This document shows, one piece after another, positions 51,401-63,895 of a stretch of DNA of 64,000 nt. The notes beneath the pieces were generated by a model that did not search any database, had not been told where the DNA came from, and was given only the letters and a program-made list of their open reading frames with translations. How positions within the stretch are numbered: the stretch's first letter is position 1; every line of letters starts with the position of its first letter. Made by a program: the position numbers and the translations under genes. Source of the DNA: Lasioglossum baleicum (lineage: Eukaryota > Arthropoda > Insecta > Hymenoptera > Halictidae); the NCBI RefSeq assembly GCF_051020765.1, contig NC_134940.1:15761712-15825711 (forward strand). Direction: 5' to 3'.

Positions 51401-53304
51401 GAGCCGCCGCGATCGAAGTAACTGATCACATAGGCCTGCATGTAAGCCGTCGACGGATTCAGGATCAAGTAATTGAAGCCAGCCAGTATTCCGATGAACG
51501 CGAATTCCTTGCGGAACGTCCACAGCAGAGCCGCCCATAACGAGGGGCCATTCTTTTTCTTCGACTTTGCCTCGTCCGTTTCGATGCTTGCCGTGTCCTC
51601 TTGTTTCAACTTGGTCAATTCGCGCTCCCATGACCTTTGTTTTCGAATTTCGTACTCGTTAATCATTAATCGATATTTCCATGGCGACCGAGATTTCGTC
51701 TAGAAATGATTTGAAGCTTCGGGTAATGCTTACTTGTTCAATCGGTTAGCAAGTCCCCCGGATTTGTTGTTTCTGGGGGGAAAATAGAGATCCGGCAATT
51801 CCAATTCCGTCTTGGCGCCTTTCAACATCAATCTCCAAGACCACCTGTCATCATAACAATTAGACAACGAATCTTCCGCCGATTATTATTCGAGAATAAC
51901 GGAGGAATTGAAAACGTTCCCCGGGTTTCTTAGAAATATGCGTTCGTCAGGAATATGTCATCTGTGAGCCGTAAATTTTATACATTTACGATAATACCTA
52001 CTGAGCGATATACGAACGAGTACATACTAACAAATATAGGATCTTTTCGAAATCTTTAGTATCGTTAAACTATATTATTATTTTATTATTATATACGGAC
52101 CGAGGTCCTTTGATACAAATGTTTACAGTTGTTTACTGTAGAACTGATAAGAAAGAAATAGTGTTAACCTAAAAACACAAGAAGGGACAAGCGCGAAGCT
52201 AAACAAATAAAGGTACGACATTAACAAATAACCTTGCGTAATTTTCTTTTGAATGCCTGTAACGTGCCATTAAAAAAATCGATATTATTATACACTATAC
52301 AGTATGTTTGAGCTTGCAATAATGCACACAAATACATTGAACATATTTAAATTATTCAGAGAGAAGAAGTAGTTAATGTTTCTGTAATTTTTATTTCCAG
52401 TAATCGATACGGACAAGGCTTATTTTCCGAACGCTTCGATACTTATACGCACCAATACTTATTCTAGCAAAAATATTCGTGCTGCATGGTCGGGGCTGTT
52501 TCATTCTCTTTTTTAATTGTTCAACTGTAAAGTCTGGTTTACATTGTTTCAATGCAGCAACAATTTTCTACATTGCAAGTGCTTTTTTGTTTTTGTTAAA
52601 ATAATCTTTTGACTTCACACGCCACAATCCCTGCCAATTTCGCCAGAACCCTGATCAGTAGAATGGGCGCTCGATGGGTCAGCCATGTTCTCACTTCGCG
52701 GTCTCACAAGCAACTGATACTGACAATAAACCTCCTGGACGTTCAAACGGTTCTTCAATATTGACAGAAAGTATAATTTGTTATTAATATCCGTCAATAT
52801 TCATAGGACGCTTCAATGCGCTTCCAAACGATCAATAATTCCATCAATGTGACCCTCCGTCAATATTGAAGCGAATATTGACAATATTATTGATCGTCTA
52901 GGGGTCACTGTAGGCAGTTTCAAAATTTATCTAATGAATTTAAAGTAAAAAACTTAAGATGTGTATTTTACTCAAGGTACGCTCTCAACCGTCTTGTATT
53001 GTGCAGATCCTAACAAAGTCGGCTACCCTCGATACAATGACTCCGAAATTCGTTTACAAATGTAGGCAAATAACTTTGTCTCCCATTTTTCGGAGATATG
53101 GCACTCAAAGTTACTACGTGATTAGAAATTCACTGTTCGAAGCGAATGACATGAAAGAGAAATGAAGAAGAGCACTAAGCGGACGCGAGTAAACAAATAA
53201 AATATACGATTCAACGATCGGGACACTCACGCAAAGAATAATGTGCTTAGTGGACCAGCTTTGTCTTTCGGGTTCCATTCCGTGTACACCGTTTTCGACT
53301 CCAT
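45488..53304 (-). CDS. ABCC-type ATP-binding cassette transporter, copy B (tandem paralogue of A)
   Basis: Sixteen exons at the same positions and phases as copy A: 53304-53231, 51844-51734, 51634-51244, 50527-50396, 50252-50061, 49982-49674, 49410-48874, 48767-48462, 48382-48176, 48096-47598, 47509-47279, 47208-46972, 46757-46495, 46426-45987, 45911-45782, 45691-45488 (stop), 1420 aa. All ATPase motifs are intact (GCVGSGKSS, LSGGQRAR, LLDDPLSAVD; GRTGAGKSS, LSIGQRQ, LVLDEATANID). Against copy A, the NBD1 exon 49410-48874 differs at 4 of 179 residues and exon 46757-46495 at none, yet the TMD1 exon 49982-49674 differs at about 30 of 103. Exon 48382-48176 carries 13 extra residues (around ATRQKESKDALLSPLP) in the NBD1-TMD2 linker. 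The C-terminal tail differs entirely after MARILRQEAE. It is probably functional, with altered substrate range inferred from the TMD differences. Confidence 0.94.
52078..52930. other. Insertions in the first intron of ABCC-B absent from copy A
   Basis: Aligning the first introns of B (51845-53230) and A (43852-44472) by eye shows extra blocks in B at about 52078-52330 and about 52443-52930. The second block contains repeated GTCAATATT motifs in both orientations (52790-52890), suggesting a degenerate inverted-repeat transposon. A 60-residue ORF inside (minus, 52797-52615) matches nothing I recognise. Confidence 0.5.
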
Positions 53305-56300
53305 TATTCCGTCCGAAACCGCGCAACCTTGTCAGGCAGCGTTAGCACTGTTCGCAACACCCCTGCACGAAGAGAGTAATGGTGTAACATTGACGGTTGA
53401 ACGGGTTTCGAAACGAATATCGTATTAAAATTTATTCATACCGATAGAACATACTTAATAAACTCGCAGGTAAAAATGATCGCCGGGTGATATATATATA
53501 TACACGAAGAACCTCGTAGTTGAATAATAACTCTCTTTTCATATCCTTGACTTTTTTCCTGACTCATTTCAAACAGGGGAGCATAGTCCAATAGTACATA
53601 GTAGAATGGTGCTAATTACATAAACATATGTATTTAGATACGAAAAGTAGCACTGATTGTTCGTCATTAAATTCGATAACACGTTTGCTATCGCGTTGCA
53701 TGCATTCGTCGGCCTGCTTGTTTCTCGACGGTTACGAGTTAAACAATTCAGTACAATGTTTTAAATACTGTTACATGGTCATTTTGTGCCGATACGACAA
53801 CGGAATTAACCGAGACCAACGGAACCTTTCAAAGGGGGCATGTTGCCGGCAAATTCTACTGCAAAAGAAAAAAACATGCTGAGTATAGTATTACCAATAG
53901 AATTAGTTGATTATGTGTATTATGCTTTAAGGTTGGTTCAGCTATGCGTCTTGGAGATAGAAAATACATACAGTGGTGGGCAAAAGTTTAAGGACGCTCT
54001 AAAAAAGACGATAACTATTTTAATACTAGCTGCTCGTGGCGTGCCTTCGGCAGGTCCTTCGGGCGGATTGCTCTGGCGGGGGGTGCACAATAGGTGCACT
54101 AATGACGTCGCAACTATTGACAATATGAAAGAAAATTGTACACACATAGTTTAATTCGTCGATAACGCAAATCCATAAATTGGAATAGAAATAAACTAAC
54201 TGGCGGATCTTGATAATGTCGATAATGCAAACACTCACGTCGATAATCTAAATTCCTATTGAAATATTGATTAAAAGCTGCGACTTCGAAAAGTTCGTTT
54301 CTTTGTTATTGTTAGTTCGAATTTTCTATTTTTCCGGGCTTCTTTTCCAATTTTTCTTTCCTTAAAATCTTATTCAGACTATTACGAACATTTAAAAAAA
54401 AAATTAGCCAAATCAGTCCAGCCGTTCTCAAGTGATGCGCTTACCAACGAACAGCATTTGATTTTTATTTATTGTATAGCAAATTTATTGCAAATTTCTT
54501 CAAAAATTGCAATTCATCGGAATTGTTGAAAAAATACGGTAATTGTTTAGAAAGAGGGTCTCATCTCAGATTTTGATGAAATTTAAATATGTTATAGATT
54601 TCTACGTTTTGAACAACTTTTTCCTATACATGTTACCGCCGCTCGATTTTAGTTTTGCAGGATATTCGCAAAAAGCTATCGCTTATGCAGTATTGAATTT
54701 TTCGTATTGCTGCACGCTCTGCAGCAACGTAATCCTGTCCCGGCACGGCGTTTGTTTACATTTTACTTGTTACAGTTACATCCTGCCTTCCTCACTCCGT
54801 GGCCAAATCCTTTTCGAACAAAGTCCCACTCATTACAACCTCATAAACATTTTCCGAACGATAGTTGAATAGCCCAAAGTGACCCACCTGCCATCGCCCG
54901 ACGACGGTTCTGTTTATTTTCATGCATCCCTATTCAAGACGCCAGGTACGACCAGGTACCATAAATCTTTACAATCTTCGGGTCGTCTCTACAACAACCT
55001 TTGACTCGGCTTAAACACGTGGACGTTAACACGTATTTCTTAAATTCTCAATACAGGCTCACATAAAAAAGTTGAAAATGCAACTTTTAGTATTTTTTCA
55101 ACAATTCCGATCAATTGCAATTTTTGAAAAAAATTCTTTTCGCATCGTGTAATAAACTAATTGCTCTAGCTTCCCAAGAATGTTCAAATCATATAGTACA
55201 AAATTAAAATAGTTATCGTCTTTTTAGAGCGTCCTTAAACTTTTGTCCACTACTGTACATATGTATACAATAGCTACATCTAATAAACATAAATACCATT
55301 TTGTTGAAGATAAGTAAGTGTCCGCGGTGATTTATAGAGGGGAGTTACATATAAATAGTTTCTGTAAGAAGAACGGTCGCCCAACAACCGCATTACACCA
55401 TGCGGTTTAAACCTGCCGCTCGTGGAGGTAAATAGGGCGCCTGCGCAGTCACAGCCAATCAGAGCTTGGTACCTAGTCGTAGACGCGCATGTGGACTTGT
55501 CTTCCGGCCGTTTAGTTCGATCGCGGCCCTCGTCACGAGGGGGTTGTTGCCCGGTTGCAGCGAAAACAATACTATTCCAGTAATTCGACACAGATTGAAA
55601 CGTTTTTTTGTGCATACCCTTCCTGCGGACTCCTATAAACAGTGAATTATTTTTTCCAAACTCAAGTAGTTACGCGGGAAACGTTGCGGCAGTGATTTCA
55701 CTACCTTTGGTGAACACCACGATCTGTAAGTACTATTGTTTCCGTAAGACGTACCGTCCATATATAAAACGGTTTAACAATAAATCAATAATGTCTATAA
55801 AAGTGGAGGTTTATTTACACAATTTGATACATTATACATGAATGATATTCCTCGTACGTGTGCGCGTATTCATAAAAAATGTACAACATTGTAATCTCCC
55901 TGTGAGGTTTAAAATATATTTTGACTCGATACCGGCACCATTGATTCCTTGCTTGTACACGCGATTCAGTAAAGCATACAGAAATGTGTACAGCATTCAT
56001 TATTGACTTTATTTTTCGTATTGAGCCACTTTGCCTATTGTTGGTAGTTCGCAAAGAAACGTAGAATTTTATGAGATTTTATTTATTTGAATGCCGAAAT
56101 TAATCGTTCGTTCCCTGCTCGATTTGATTATCTATTACGCCCGTCTGGTCCATGATCTACCTAGAGCTTGTTTCCATGCAAAAGCCACGCGAGACAGTTG
56201 TGAAGCAGCAAAAAGGGCAGGTATAAATTTAAACGAGGGGCTGAACCTCTTCGAACTTGAGTCGCAACAACGTATCACCCTTCGCATGTTTATTGTTATT

Positions 56301-56818
56301 TATGTAACAACTGTTCCGCGTAACGATCGCCTTCGAACATTCGACGTACTTATTATTAATGGTATCGTTAACCTCGCATAATATGTATAGTTTATGCGTA
56401 AAATACAATTAATCACATTGTGCGCGATTCGTACAATTCTACGGTATAAAGAAAATATAGTTTAATGCACCATTTATCATTGATCAAAATTCACGGATCG
56501 GAAATTGTCAGAGTTTAGATTCATGTAAAATATACAATAGAAAATTGTAAGTACTCATTTGGAAGAGATTGGAGCGCCACTCAACAGCGCCATTAACATT
56601 TACAGGAAGTACTGTGACCAGTATATGCTTGTATATCTATTTGCTCGTTCAACGATAATAAAAATATGTATAAACGGTCTCTCGCGCGCGCTCTCGGAAC
56701 TTGTTTTAATACTTGTTTCATACGTGTTGAAGTATAATCGTACAATCGCCGCTTATTAACTATCGGAAGTCTATCGGAAAAACCAAAAATGTGTGATCGA
56801 CCGCCGAGATTCCATAGA
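53305..56818. other. Spacer between ABCC-B and ABCC-C
   Basis: 53305-53970 is duplicated upstream sequence shared with copy A. 53971-55255 is a Tc1-like non-autonomous element. 55260-56818 is unique AT-rich sequence with a CpG-richer patch at about 55380-55560 and the 3' flank of ABCC-C (TTTATT near 56286, a possible minus-strand AATAAA). No supported gene. Confidence 0.6.
53971..55255. mobile_element. Non-autonomous Tc1/mariner-like element
   Basis: Terminal inverted repeats of about 55 bp: the left starts CAGTGGTGGGCAAAAGTTTA and the reverse complement of the right starts CAGTAGTGGACAAAAGTTTA. Both continue through GGACGCTCT and GACGATAACTATTTTAAT. TA flanks both ends (53969-53970 and 55256-55257). 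A second, internal inverted pair (about 54490-54540 and 55075-55135, with TTCAACAATTCCGAT) lies inside. At 1285 bp it could have held a transposase, but no ORF shows one, so it is a deletion derivative or MITE. It interrupts sequence that is continuous in the copy A flank. Confidence 0.8.
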
Positions 56819-59800
56819 TCATCGTTCCCCGTGTTTCGCAACGTAAGCTTGTCTTGCTATCTTAACTAATTGATCGTACATCGCACGATCGGTCTCCTTT
56901 ACCAGAGACGTGAATTGACTGTAGCTGTTCTGGAGCAGTATGTGTGGGTGATCGTACTCCTGTAACATAGATTAGAAATCATTTTATCATCCGGAATAGC
57001 GTTAGATACAGCGATACGTTATCACGGATCCAGATAACAAGCTCATCGATGGGTAGTTGCGAACATTGCCGTGGAAAATTGTAGATGGCGCCATTCGCGG
57101 CATTTTTTGAATACAGAAAGAAGTTACGAAAGAGATGTTACAGTTGCTTACCACCATACGACCTTTATCCATTACTAGAACTCTATCGCTGTCCATGATG
57201 GTGTTGAGTCGATGGGCAATAGTAAGTACAGTGCACCGGGCGAACTTTTTCCGTATCGTATGTTGAATCAAAGCGTCCGTCTGTGGATCAACGTTTGCGG
57301 TTGCCTCATCGAGCATGAGTATTCGATTGTTCCTTAAGATCGCTCTTGCCAAACAAACCAACTGTCTCTGACCGACACTGTAATTGCTCCCTCTATCAAA
57401 TACTCGACTGCCTAACCCGGTGCCGGCAGTGGCAACGGCGTCTTTCAGCTCCACCTGTGAATTTTTTCAAATAAGGATCAATTTCCAAAGAATTGACTCG
57501 CCGGGACCGAAAAGATTATGCTCTTTTATCTGGCTAACCTCTTCGAGCACTTCCCACAGTGCGGCATCCGAGAACTCGTTGAAGGGATCTAGATTGCGCC
57601 TCAGGGTGCCAGAGAACAAAACGGGATCCTGGGGAATGATCGATATATTGCGCCGTAGATCCTCCAGGCAGATCGACCCGGTGTTTATGCCGTCGATTTC
57701 TATGGCTCCGTCGATTTTCGCTAATCTGAACAAGGCGGCTATCAACGAGGATTTTCCTGCACCGGTTCGACCAACGATTCCTACCTGTAACATTTGATAG
57801 AAACTTTATACACGGTGTCCTAGAAGGTTGTACAACTTTGAAAGAGATGATTCTTGAGGTCATTCACAGCTGTTAAGGAGTTATTCACCTTTTGCACCAC
57901 GAATTATTTTGAATAATTTAGCCCTTCATGTAACTCTTTAAAAATTAAATAGCGTTCTTTTAAACTAATTTTTACAAACGCTTTTTTCAGTATTGCAACA
58001 GGTATTTCTAAGCTAACGAACTTGGCCGTATTTTGTTTGATCTCACAACTTTTTACGACCATAAGAAACTCCTGTTTATTACAGAATGTTTTTGTTGGGA
58101 TTTCATCAATTTTTCATCAAGTTTCACTTCTGTCTGTGGTTTTCCACGCGTATGTTTTTTTCTTTTTGTTTTTGAAAAATTCAAAAGACTACATATACGT
58201 CATGTTGTTGGGCACACACTATATGCTTTTGGCTCGAGCCATTTGAAAATTTCGTTATTTTTGCGGTAGAAAGCACCATTCCCGAGATACAGCCATCTTT
58301 TATATGTTCTATCCTACGTACCTATTTCGTAATGTTTTTTTTTCAATACAACCCCTTCAAGGTGTAAAATTTCAAACTTTGATAATTATTCCTTTGAGTG
58401 TTTGTTATGGTGGACCTATGTACCAAATTTCAAGCTTGTAGGTCAGTGGGAAGTACCAAAAAGGTTTTGATGATCTGTCAGTCAGTCAGTCAGTCAGTCA
58501 ATCAGTGACAAAAGCGATTTTTGAGGTCCTATATCTCGGAACCTACTAATGTTGGGAGCTTAATATTTTATCAATATTGAGACATGATAGCATTTAACAA
58601 CTGTACGAAATTACATCGCTCCATCTGCCTCCAGTGCCGAGTTATAAGCCTCTAAAAAACGGCTAAGTTGTTTCGTGTAAAAGGAGGTATGTAGTGCGAG
58701 AACTTGGCTGGTGCACTACCGTGCACCTAGATAGAACATATTCGGGACATCTTGTAGAACCAAACGAACCTTCTCCCCCGCGGAAATAACAATGTTCAGC
58801 CCCTTCAACACCGGAGGTTCGTCTTCCCCGTATCGCAAGTAGAGATCCTTGAACCGGACCGTTCCCTCGGCGGGCCATTTCGTCGGAGCATCAGCCGGAA
58901 GAGCGACAGCTTTCTCGGTCTTCTTCGCAAATTTTCCTCGGTCGCGTAGATTCGGTTCCGGTGCTATTTGCGTGTATTCGAGTACACGTTCGACAGCCAT
59001 CATCTGGTTGGCCACTTCGGCGTTCTGTCGCATGCCCCATTGGATCATCCCGGTCATGGCCATCACTTGGGTGATGGCTAAACCTACCTCACCTCCCGAA
59101 AACGCTGCGAACAAGAGGAAATCGGTCGATGCGTGTCGCGACAAGAAATAGACTACAGTAGAGGAACGGAGAACTCTATTGAGCATCTAAATGGTCAAAC
59201 TAGTCGTGCGCAATCAGAACATACCAAAAAAAGGAGGCGATAAAAGGCAAAACGTGTGAGAGAGTGAACAATAGTGAACATACAGCCGATACACGTGTTT
59301 GATCATCTAGCCGCCCCTAGAGTAGCTCCATACAATTGCAAGGGTCTTACATTGTTCTAAAAGAAGAAAGCTGAAGGTAACCAATGAAGTGAACACAAGG
59401 GAAAAGACGTCCAGAGAAAATCCAAAGGCAGTGCTTGCTACTATGTACATATAAACAGTGGAAGTATGGACGTCTTGTAATTTATCGAATTCTCTCCTCA
59501 ATATTTCCTGCGCGCAATACGCCCTGATTGTGCTCAGCCCGTTGAGCGTGGCGTTTAGGTGAGTGAATACAGGTGATCGAGCTGCAGAGATAAACGCGTT
59601 GACGTTATTTTAATGACGAACACAGGCAACTACGGAATGTTAGGTATCTCGTTACTTACTCATTCCCTCCATTCTTTTGATGTTCTTGCTGGTTTTGAGA
59701 AACACCTTTCGTAGCCAGTAGAATATAAATCCCAAGAACACTATCGGGATCAAGAAAAGAACATTGACGATACAAGACACCACTAGGGAGCCAACCATCA

Positions 59801-62800
59801 TTATGCATATCTGGCCAGCATCGAGTATCGCTTTCGGCAGTAGTTCATCTATCGATCCCATATCTTTCGAGAATCTGTTGAGGATCCTGCCGCTGGGATT
59901 CGTGTCGAAAAACCGCATGCCGGTTCGGATTAGCGCGCTGAACGCCCTGTCGTGCAGCTTTTGACTGCACAGCATGCACACTTTGTAAAACGACAGGGAT
60001 CTGGTGATTCCGATGATAAATATTCCCACTACAATAGCCGTGTAAATGTACAGATACGTGTACGAAGTCGTCATATCCGAATCATCGATCACCGTGTCGT
60101 TGGTAGCGTTCATGTTAACTTGCTGAATTCTGTATTGCCGTGCTTCTTCTACGTTAACGCTACAAACATGATCGACGCTCGTAAAAACTGTTTGCTATCG
60201 TCGCGTCGGAACAAAGCTACGGGAACGAAACTACTCACAAAATTGGAACGAAATAATCGTTGAGACTGACGACGCACTGAGTAATTAGAAACAGCAGAAG
60301 CACAGTAGTGGCCAGGCACAAGTTGGCGCCTGTTTGGAAGTACTTGATGAAAATTGGTCCCTTGACCGCTCCACGGGATGTCCCTTCGAAACCATCGTTC
60401 TGTTTTTCGGGGTCCTCGTCCTCCTCTTCGTCGTCGGTACCGCCGCTGCTAGCTTCCGGTGTTCGGCTCTGCCAAAAGAGAAATGTGTACAGATTTTTCA
60501 TTCTCCGTCCGAAGCGTTTTTGGATCCTAAACGATACAAGAATGCGAAATGCAACTGACTCTGGTACTCGACGAGGAAAATTGTCTTCGCATGCCGCTCT
60601 TCTCCAAAGAGGAGTCATCGTGGGTATCGCCACCCTCCGAGAGAAGTAGACAGTACTCGGGTCGCTTGTCCAACAGTTCCTGATAGCTCGTGAACACTGT
60701 GACCTTCCCTTGCTCGAGCAGAACGATAGTATCGACGCTCTTCACGTATTGCAGCTGATGGGTCGCCAGGATTCTCGTCTTTCCCGACAGATATCGTTGA
60801 ATGCATTCTTCGAACAAATGTTTGCTCACGTGTGTATCAACCTGAAATATCATCGTACGAAATGTCATTAAAGCTTGGTTGCCTAATCGATACCTCAGGA
60901 TACAGAGCGAGCTTTACTCACAGCACTCAGGGGATCATCTAGTAGATATATATCAGCCTGTCTGTATAATGACCTGGCCAAATTGATCCTGGCCTTTTGA
61001 CCCCCTGACAAAGAGCTACCCCTTTCTCCGACCACTGTCTGATCACCCTGGGGAAATTGCTTGAAGTCTCTCAGAAGGGAACACGCTTTGACAACTCTTT
61101 GGTAACGAGGACGATCGTAAGGTTGACCGAAGAGTATATTTTGTCGAACGGTCGACCCAAAGACCCAAGCTTCTTGGCCAGCGTAGCTCACACTTCCATT
61201 GACCTTGACCTGACCTTGCGTTACCTCTATTTCACCGAGAATAGCGGAAAGGAAGGAACTCTTCCCCGCCCCGACCATTCCGATCACCGCGTATGTCTTT
61301 CCTTTTTCGATCTCTAGGTTCAGTCCTTCCAGCGTGTTCTCCGAATGACTGGATTCCCATTTGGCTGTTACGTTGATCATCTGAACCGCGCATGGTTCCT
61401 CGTTCACCACAGACGGACGTTTCGTTTCTGTGGGAAAACGTGATCGAGAGTCGTTAGAATCTGCTGTTGCTAACTCGAACGGCAGTTCTGTACAGCGTGG
61501 CTTACCTTCCATGAGAGTCACGGTGTTCTTCAACAGATCGCTGGCGACCACCACTAAACCATTGTGTTTCCTCTTCTCCTCCGATCTGTCGAGATTCTCG
61601 TAGCCCTCTATCTCGTCGTCGATGTACGGCAGATCGTTTCTGGACGTTTTGTTCGAAGCCTGCTTCGCGTCCATGTTGATGCTACCGTTGAGGCTAGCGG
61701 CGAATTTATTCAGATTGAATCCCTTCTCTTGGAACTCCTCGTACATCAGGAAGTGCTGTAATCTCTTTACAGCGACCAGGCACTCAGCTATTTCGGCGAA
61801 ACCGCGTACGAACATTCCCGACATGGTGTGCGCCAATATGTTGAAGAAAGAGGAGAACACGAACACCTTGTCGACGGTCAGTTCGTTCCCCAACAATATC
61901 ATGCTGATCAGGGTGCAGTAAAGCGCCATTCTCGTGGTGAACAGGTTAAAAGTCATATAGATGCCTCTGATGTACGAGCTTTTCGTAACTACTTGCAACT
62001 CCAGTTTCCGGGCGGTTTCTATGAGCGCGCAGAACGGTTTCTCCCATGCGTACATTTTAATTACTTGGACGCCCGATATGATCTCGTCCATTAGTCGCAC
62101 CCTCTCGTCGGTTTTCACGGCGGTTTGCAATCTGAACTTGGAGGACAGCTTCCCGGTATATGCTAAAATACGTTAACGCAATACGTGAGCGTTGCACTTC
62201 GTAGCGAGGTGTGTCCGATATAGAATGTATGCGTATAGTCATTACCGAAAACTCACATTGAATCGGCACGACAACAAACACCGCGGCGATGCCAATCAAA
62301 CCGGCGTAGCCTGCCTCGGTGTAGAGGAAGTACGCTATGATCAGTCCTGAGAGCGGGGCCGACCACATGTAGTGGATGAAAATGGAAACAAGATCGAACC
62401 TGTTCACGTCGTTCGCTACTAAATTGACCACCTTTCCTGGCGCTGTCTCGCCCAATGCCGTTTTGCTGAGCCGCAACGCCTGTACAGTGTACAGAAAAGC
62501 GCACAAATCAAAAACAATCGAGAGTATTACATAGGCGAATTTGAGAACATTTTTTCGTAATTTTAATGAAAAATTATTTCTTACAAAACAAAGCAAGTTA
62601 CATTAGATGTTCGAATTAGGGCGTCTCGGTTTATGTTATTAGATGCAGTTGTTATGCGATTCCGAAGTTCTTGAACATTACTGATTCTTGTGTCGTATAC
62701 AACGAAAAGTCTAATACAAAGAGCGGAGCTCTGTATCGTAGAAGATGGATCGCAGTTCGAACATCTGATGTAACTTGATTTATATTGTAAGAAATAATTT

Positions 62801-63895
62801 TTCATTAGAATTACGTTTGCACAAAATTTCCGAGTTCGAGGTCATTTCAAGGTCATGGTGGAATACACTGTTAAATTCGTCTCAACGTCAGAAACAATCC
62901 CATGATGTCCACAGCATGTGGTGCCATTTAAAAAAGTCAAGATAACCTTCACTTTGTTACGTAAAAAGCATTTTTTCAGATTTAAGAATATGCGGACAAG
63001 TAGCTCACCAAGTACTGAGAAACTTTTGTCTAAAACATTTTTTAATTACACTACCGGAAATGCCTATAAAATGGTGATATAACTTAACGGACACATCCTG
63101 TATACCAAGATTCCAGAAGACTACAATGACCTTGAACAGGCTATGCACATTCCCCTCCACCTTGACACTCGACCGTCATCTTTATTACCTTACGATAAAC
63201 AACGGAACACGCAGCGACCCTAATTTTTGCGCCAACGTGGAACGCGCCGAACATTGCCTGATTAAACGATACCACGCTCAGAAAAGTGGCGATGCAAATC
63301 CCTCCTGCATAAAGAAGCGCAGTCTCGTACGTTTCGGTGGAGTTTTTCTTGAAGTAGCGCAGCAGTCCTCCGAGAAGTATCGGTGTTCCCAATCTAGCAT
63401 TTCAGTTAGGATTGATTCGATCCGATAATTAATCAAAGATCAGCGATTCGAAATCGCTGAATGGGGAAAAGAGTAGAGTGTCCAAATACCGTAGTACAAA
63501 TTCGTTTATTATCTGCATCAGTCCGAGCAGAGTGTACTCCCATAAAAAGGTGCGGAAAATAGCCCTCAGGAAACTGGGTCCGCGTTTGCTCTTCCTCGAT
63601 TTTTCCAGTTCGATTTCCCATTGTCTGAAAATAAAACGGTTCGAACAATTTGGTCAGCTTCCATTGCCGCGTGTTGACCCTCGGATAGCGAATGTTAAAA
63701 TGTTGACGCCGATTAAAAAAAATGAATTATTCTTATAATAGTTTGTATTTTGAAAAACATCCGCCTTCCGAGGGTTAATCGGACGTCGATGCAGTGCTTC
63801 GATTGTGCCCAAATTTTCTCGCGCAGGCGCGAGAAAACAGTAACGTATCTACTATTGAAATAATCTTACCGGACAAAAAGACTCCAGGACGTGTC
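56819..63895 (-). CDS. ABCC-type ATP-binding cassette transporter, copy C (diverged; 5' end outside window)
   Basis: Exons, 5' to 3': possible 63895-63870, then 63624-63490, 63393-63189, 62479-62257, 62162-60922 (with a probable intron 61505-61428), 60841-60560, 60468-60239, 60159-59660, 59581-59351, 59104-58770, 57784-57539, 57454-57152, 56959-56819 (TGA). TMD1 shows ALRLSKTALGE and VIKMYAWEKPF. NBD1 has Walker A GMVGAGKSS, LSGGQKAR and LLDDPLSAVD. TMD2 has MRFFDTNPSGRILNRFSKD. NBD2 has GRTGAGKSS, YSVGQRQ and LMLDEATANVD, H-loop IAHR. The tail ends AKHGER. The gene structure differs from A and B: one 1.24-kb exon covers late TMD1 and most of NBD1, and one intron falls just before the NBD2 Walker A (GEK|VGIVG). 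The 26-nt exon 63870-63895 (TSWSLFVR) is tentative; the segment normally between it and QWEIELEK was not found. It is the oldest paralogue of the three by divergence. Confidence 0.9.
57785..58769 (-). other. Long intron of ABCC-C with a (GTCA)n microsatellite
   Basis: This 985-bp intron splits NBD2 before the Walker A. It contains a (GTCA)n run at about 58477-58500 and AT-rich sequence with transposon-like character (TTCAAGG/GAGGTCAT-type words near 57855). No ORF. I could not pair terminal repeats confidently. Confidence 0.5.
61428..61505 (-). other. 78-nt stop-free segment with intron borders inside the large ABCC-C exon
   Basis: On the minus strand it starts GTAAGC and ends TTTTCCCACAG, a good donor and a pyrimidine-rich acceptor. 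It is exactly 26 codons long without a stop, so both the spliced and retained forms keep frame. It lies in the TMD1-NBD1 linker after TLMEG, a region that tolerates length change. I think it is a small intron, possibly retained at times (exitron-like). Confidence 0.6.

Noticed and set aside
52615..52797. 60-codon minus-strand ORF in the ABCC-B first intron
   Set aside because: No recognisable family; it lies in a probable transposon relic unique to copy B.
58477..58510. Regular GTCA repeats considered as a CRISPR-like or satellite array
   Set aside because: A plain tetranucleotide microsatellite of about six units, with no spacers.
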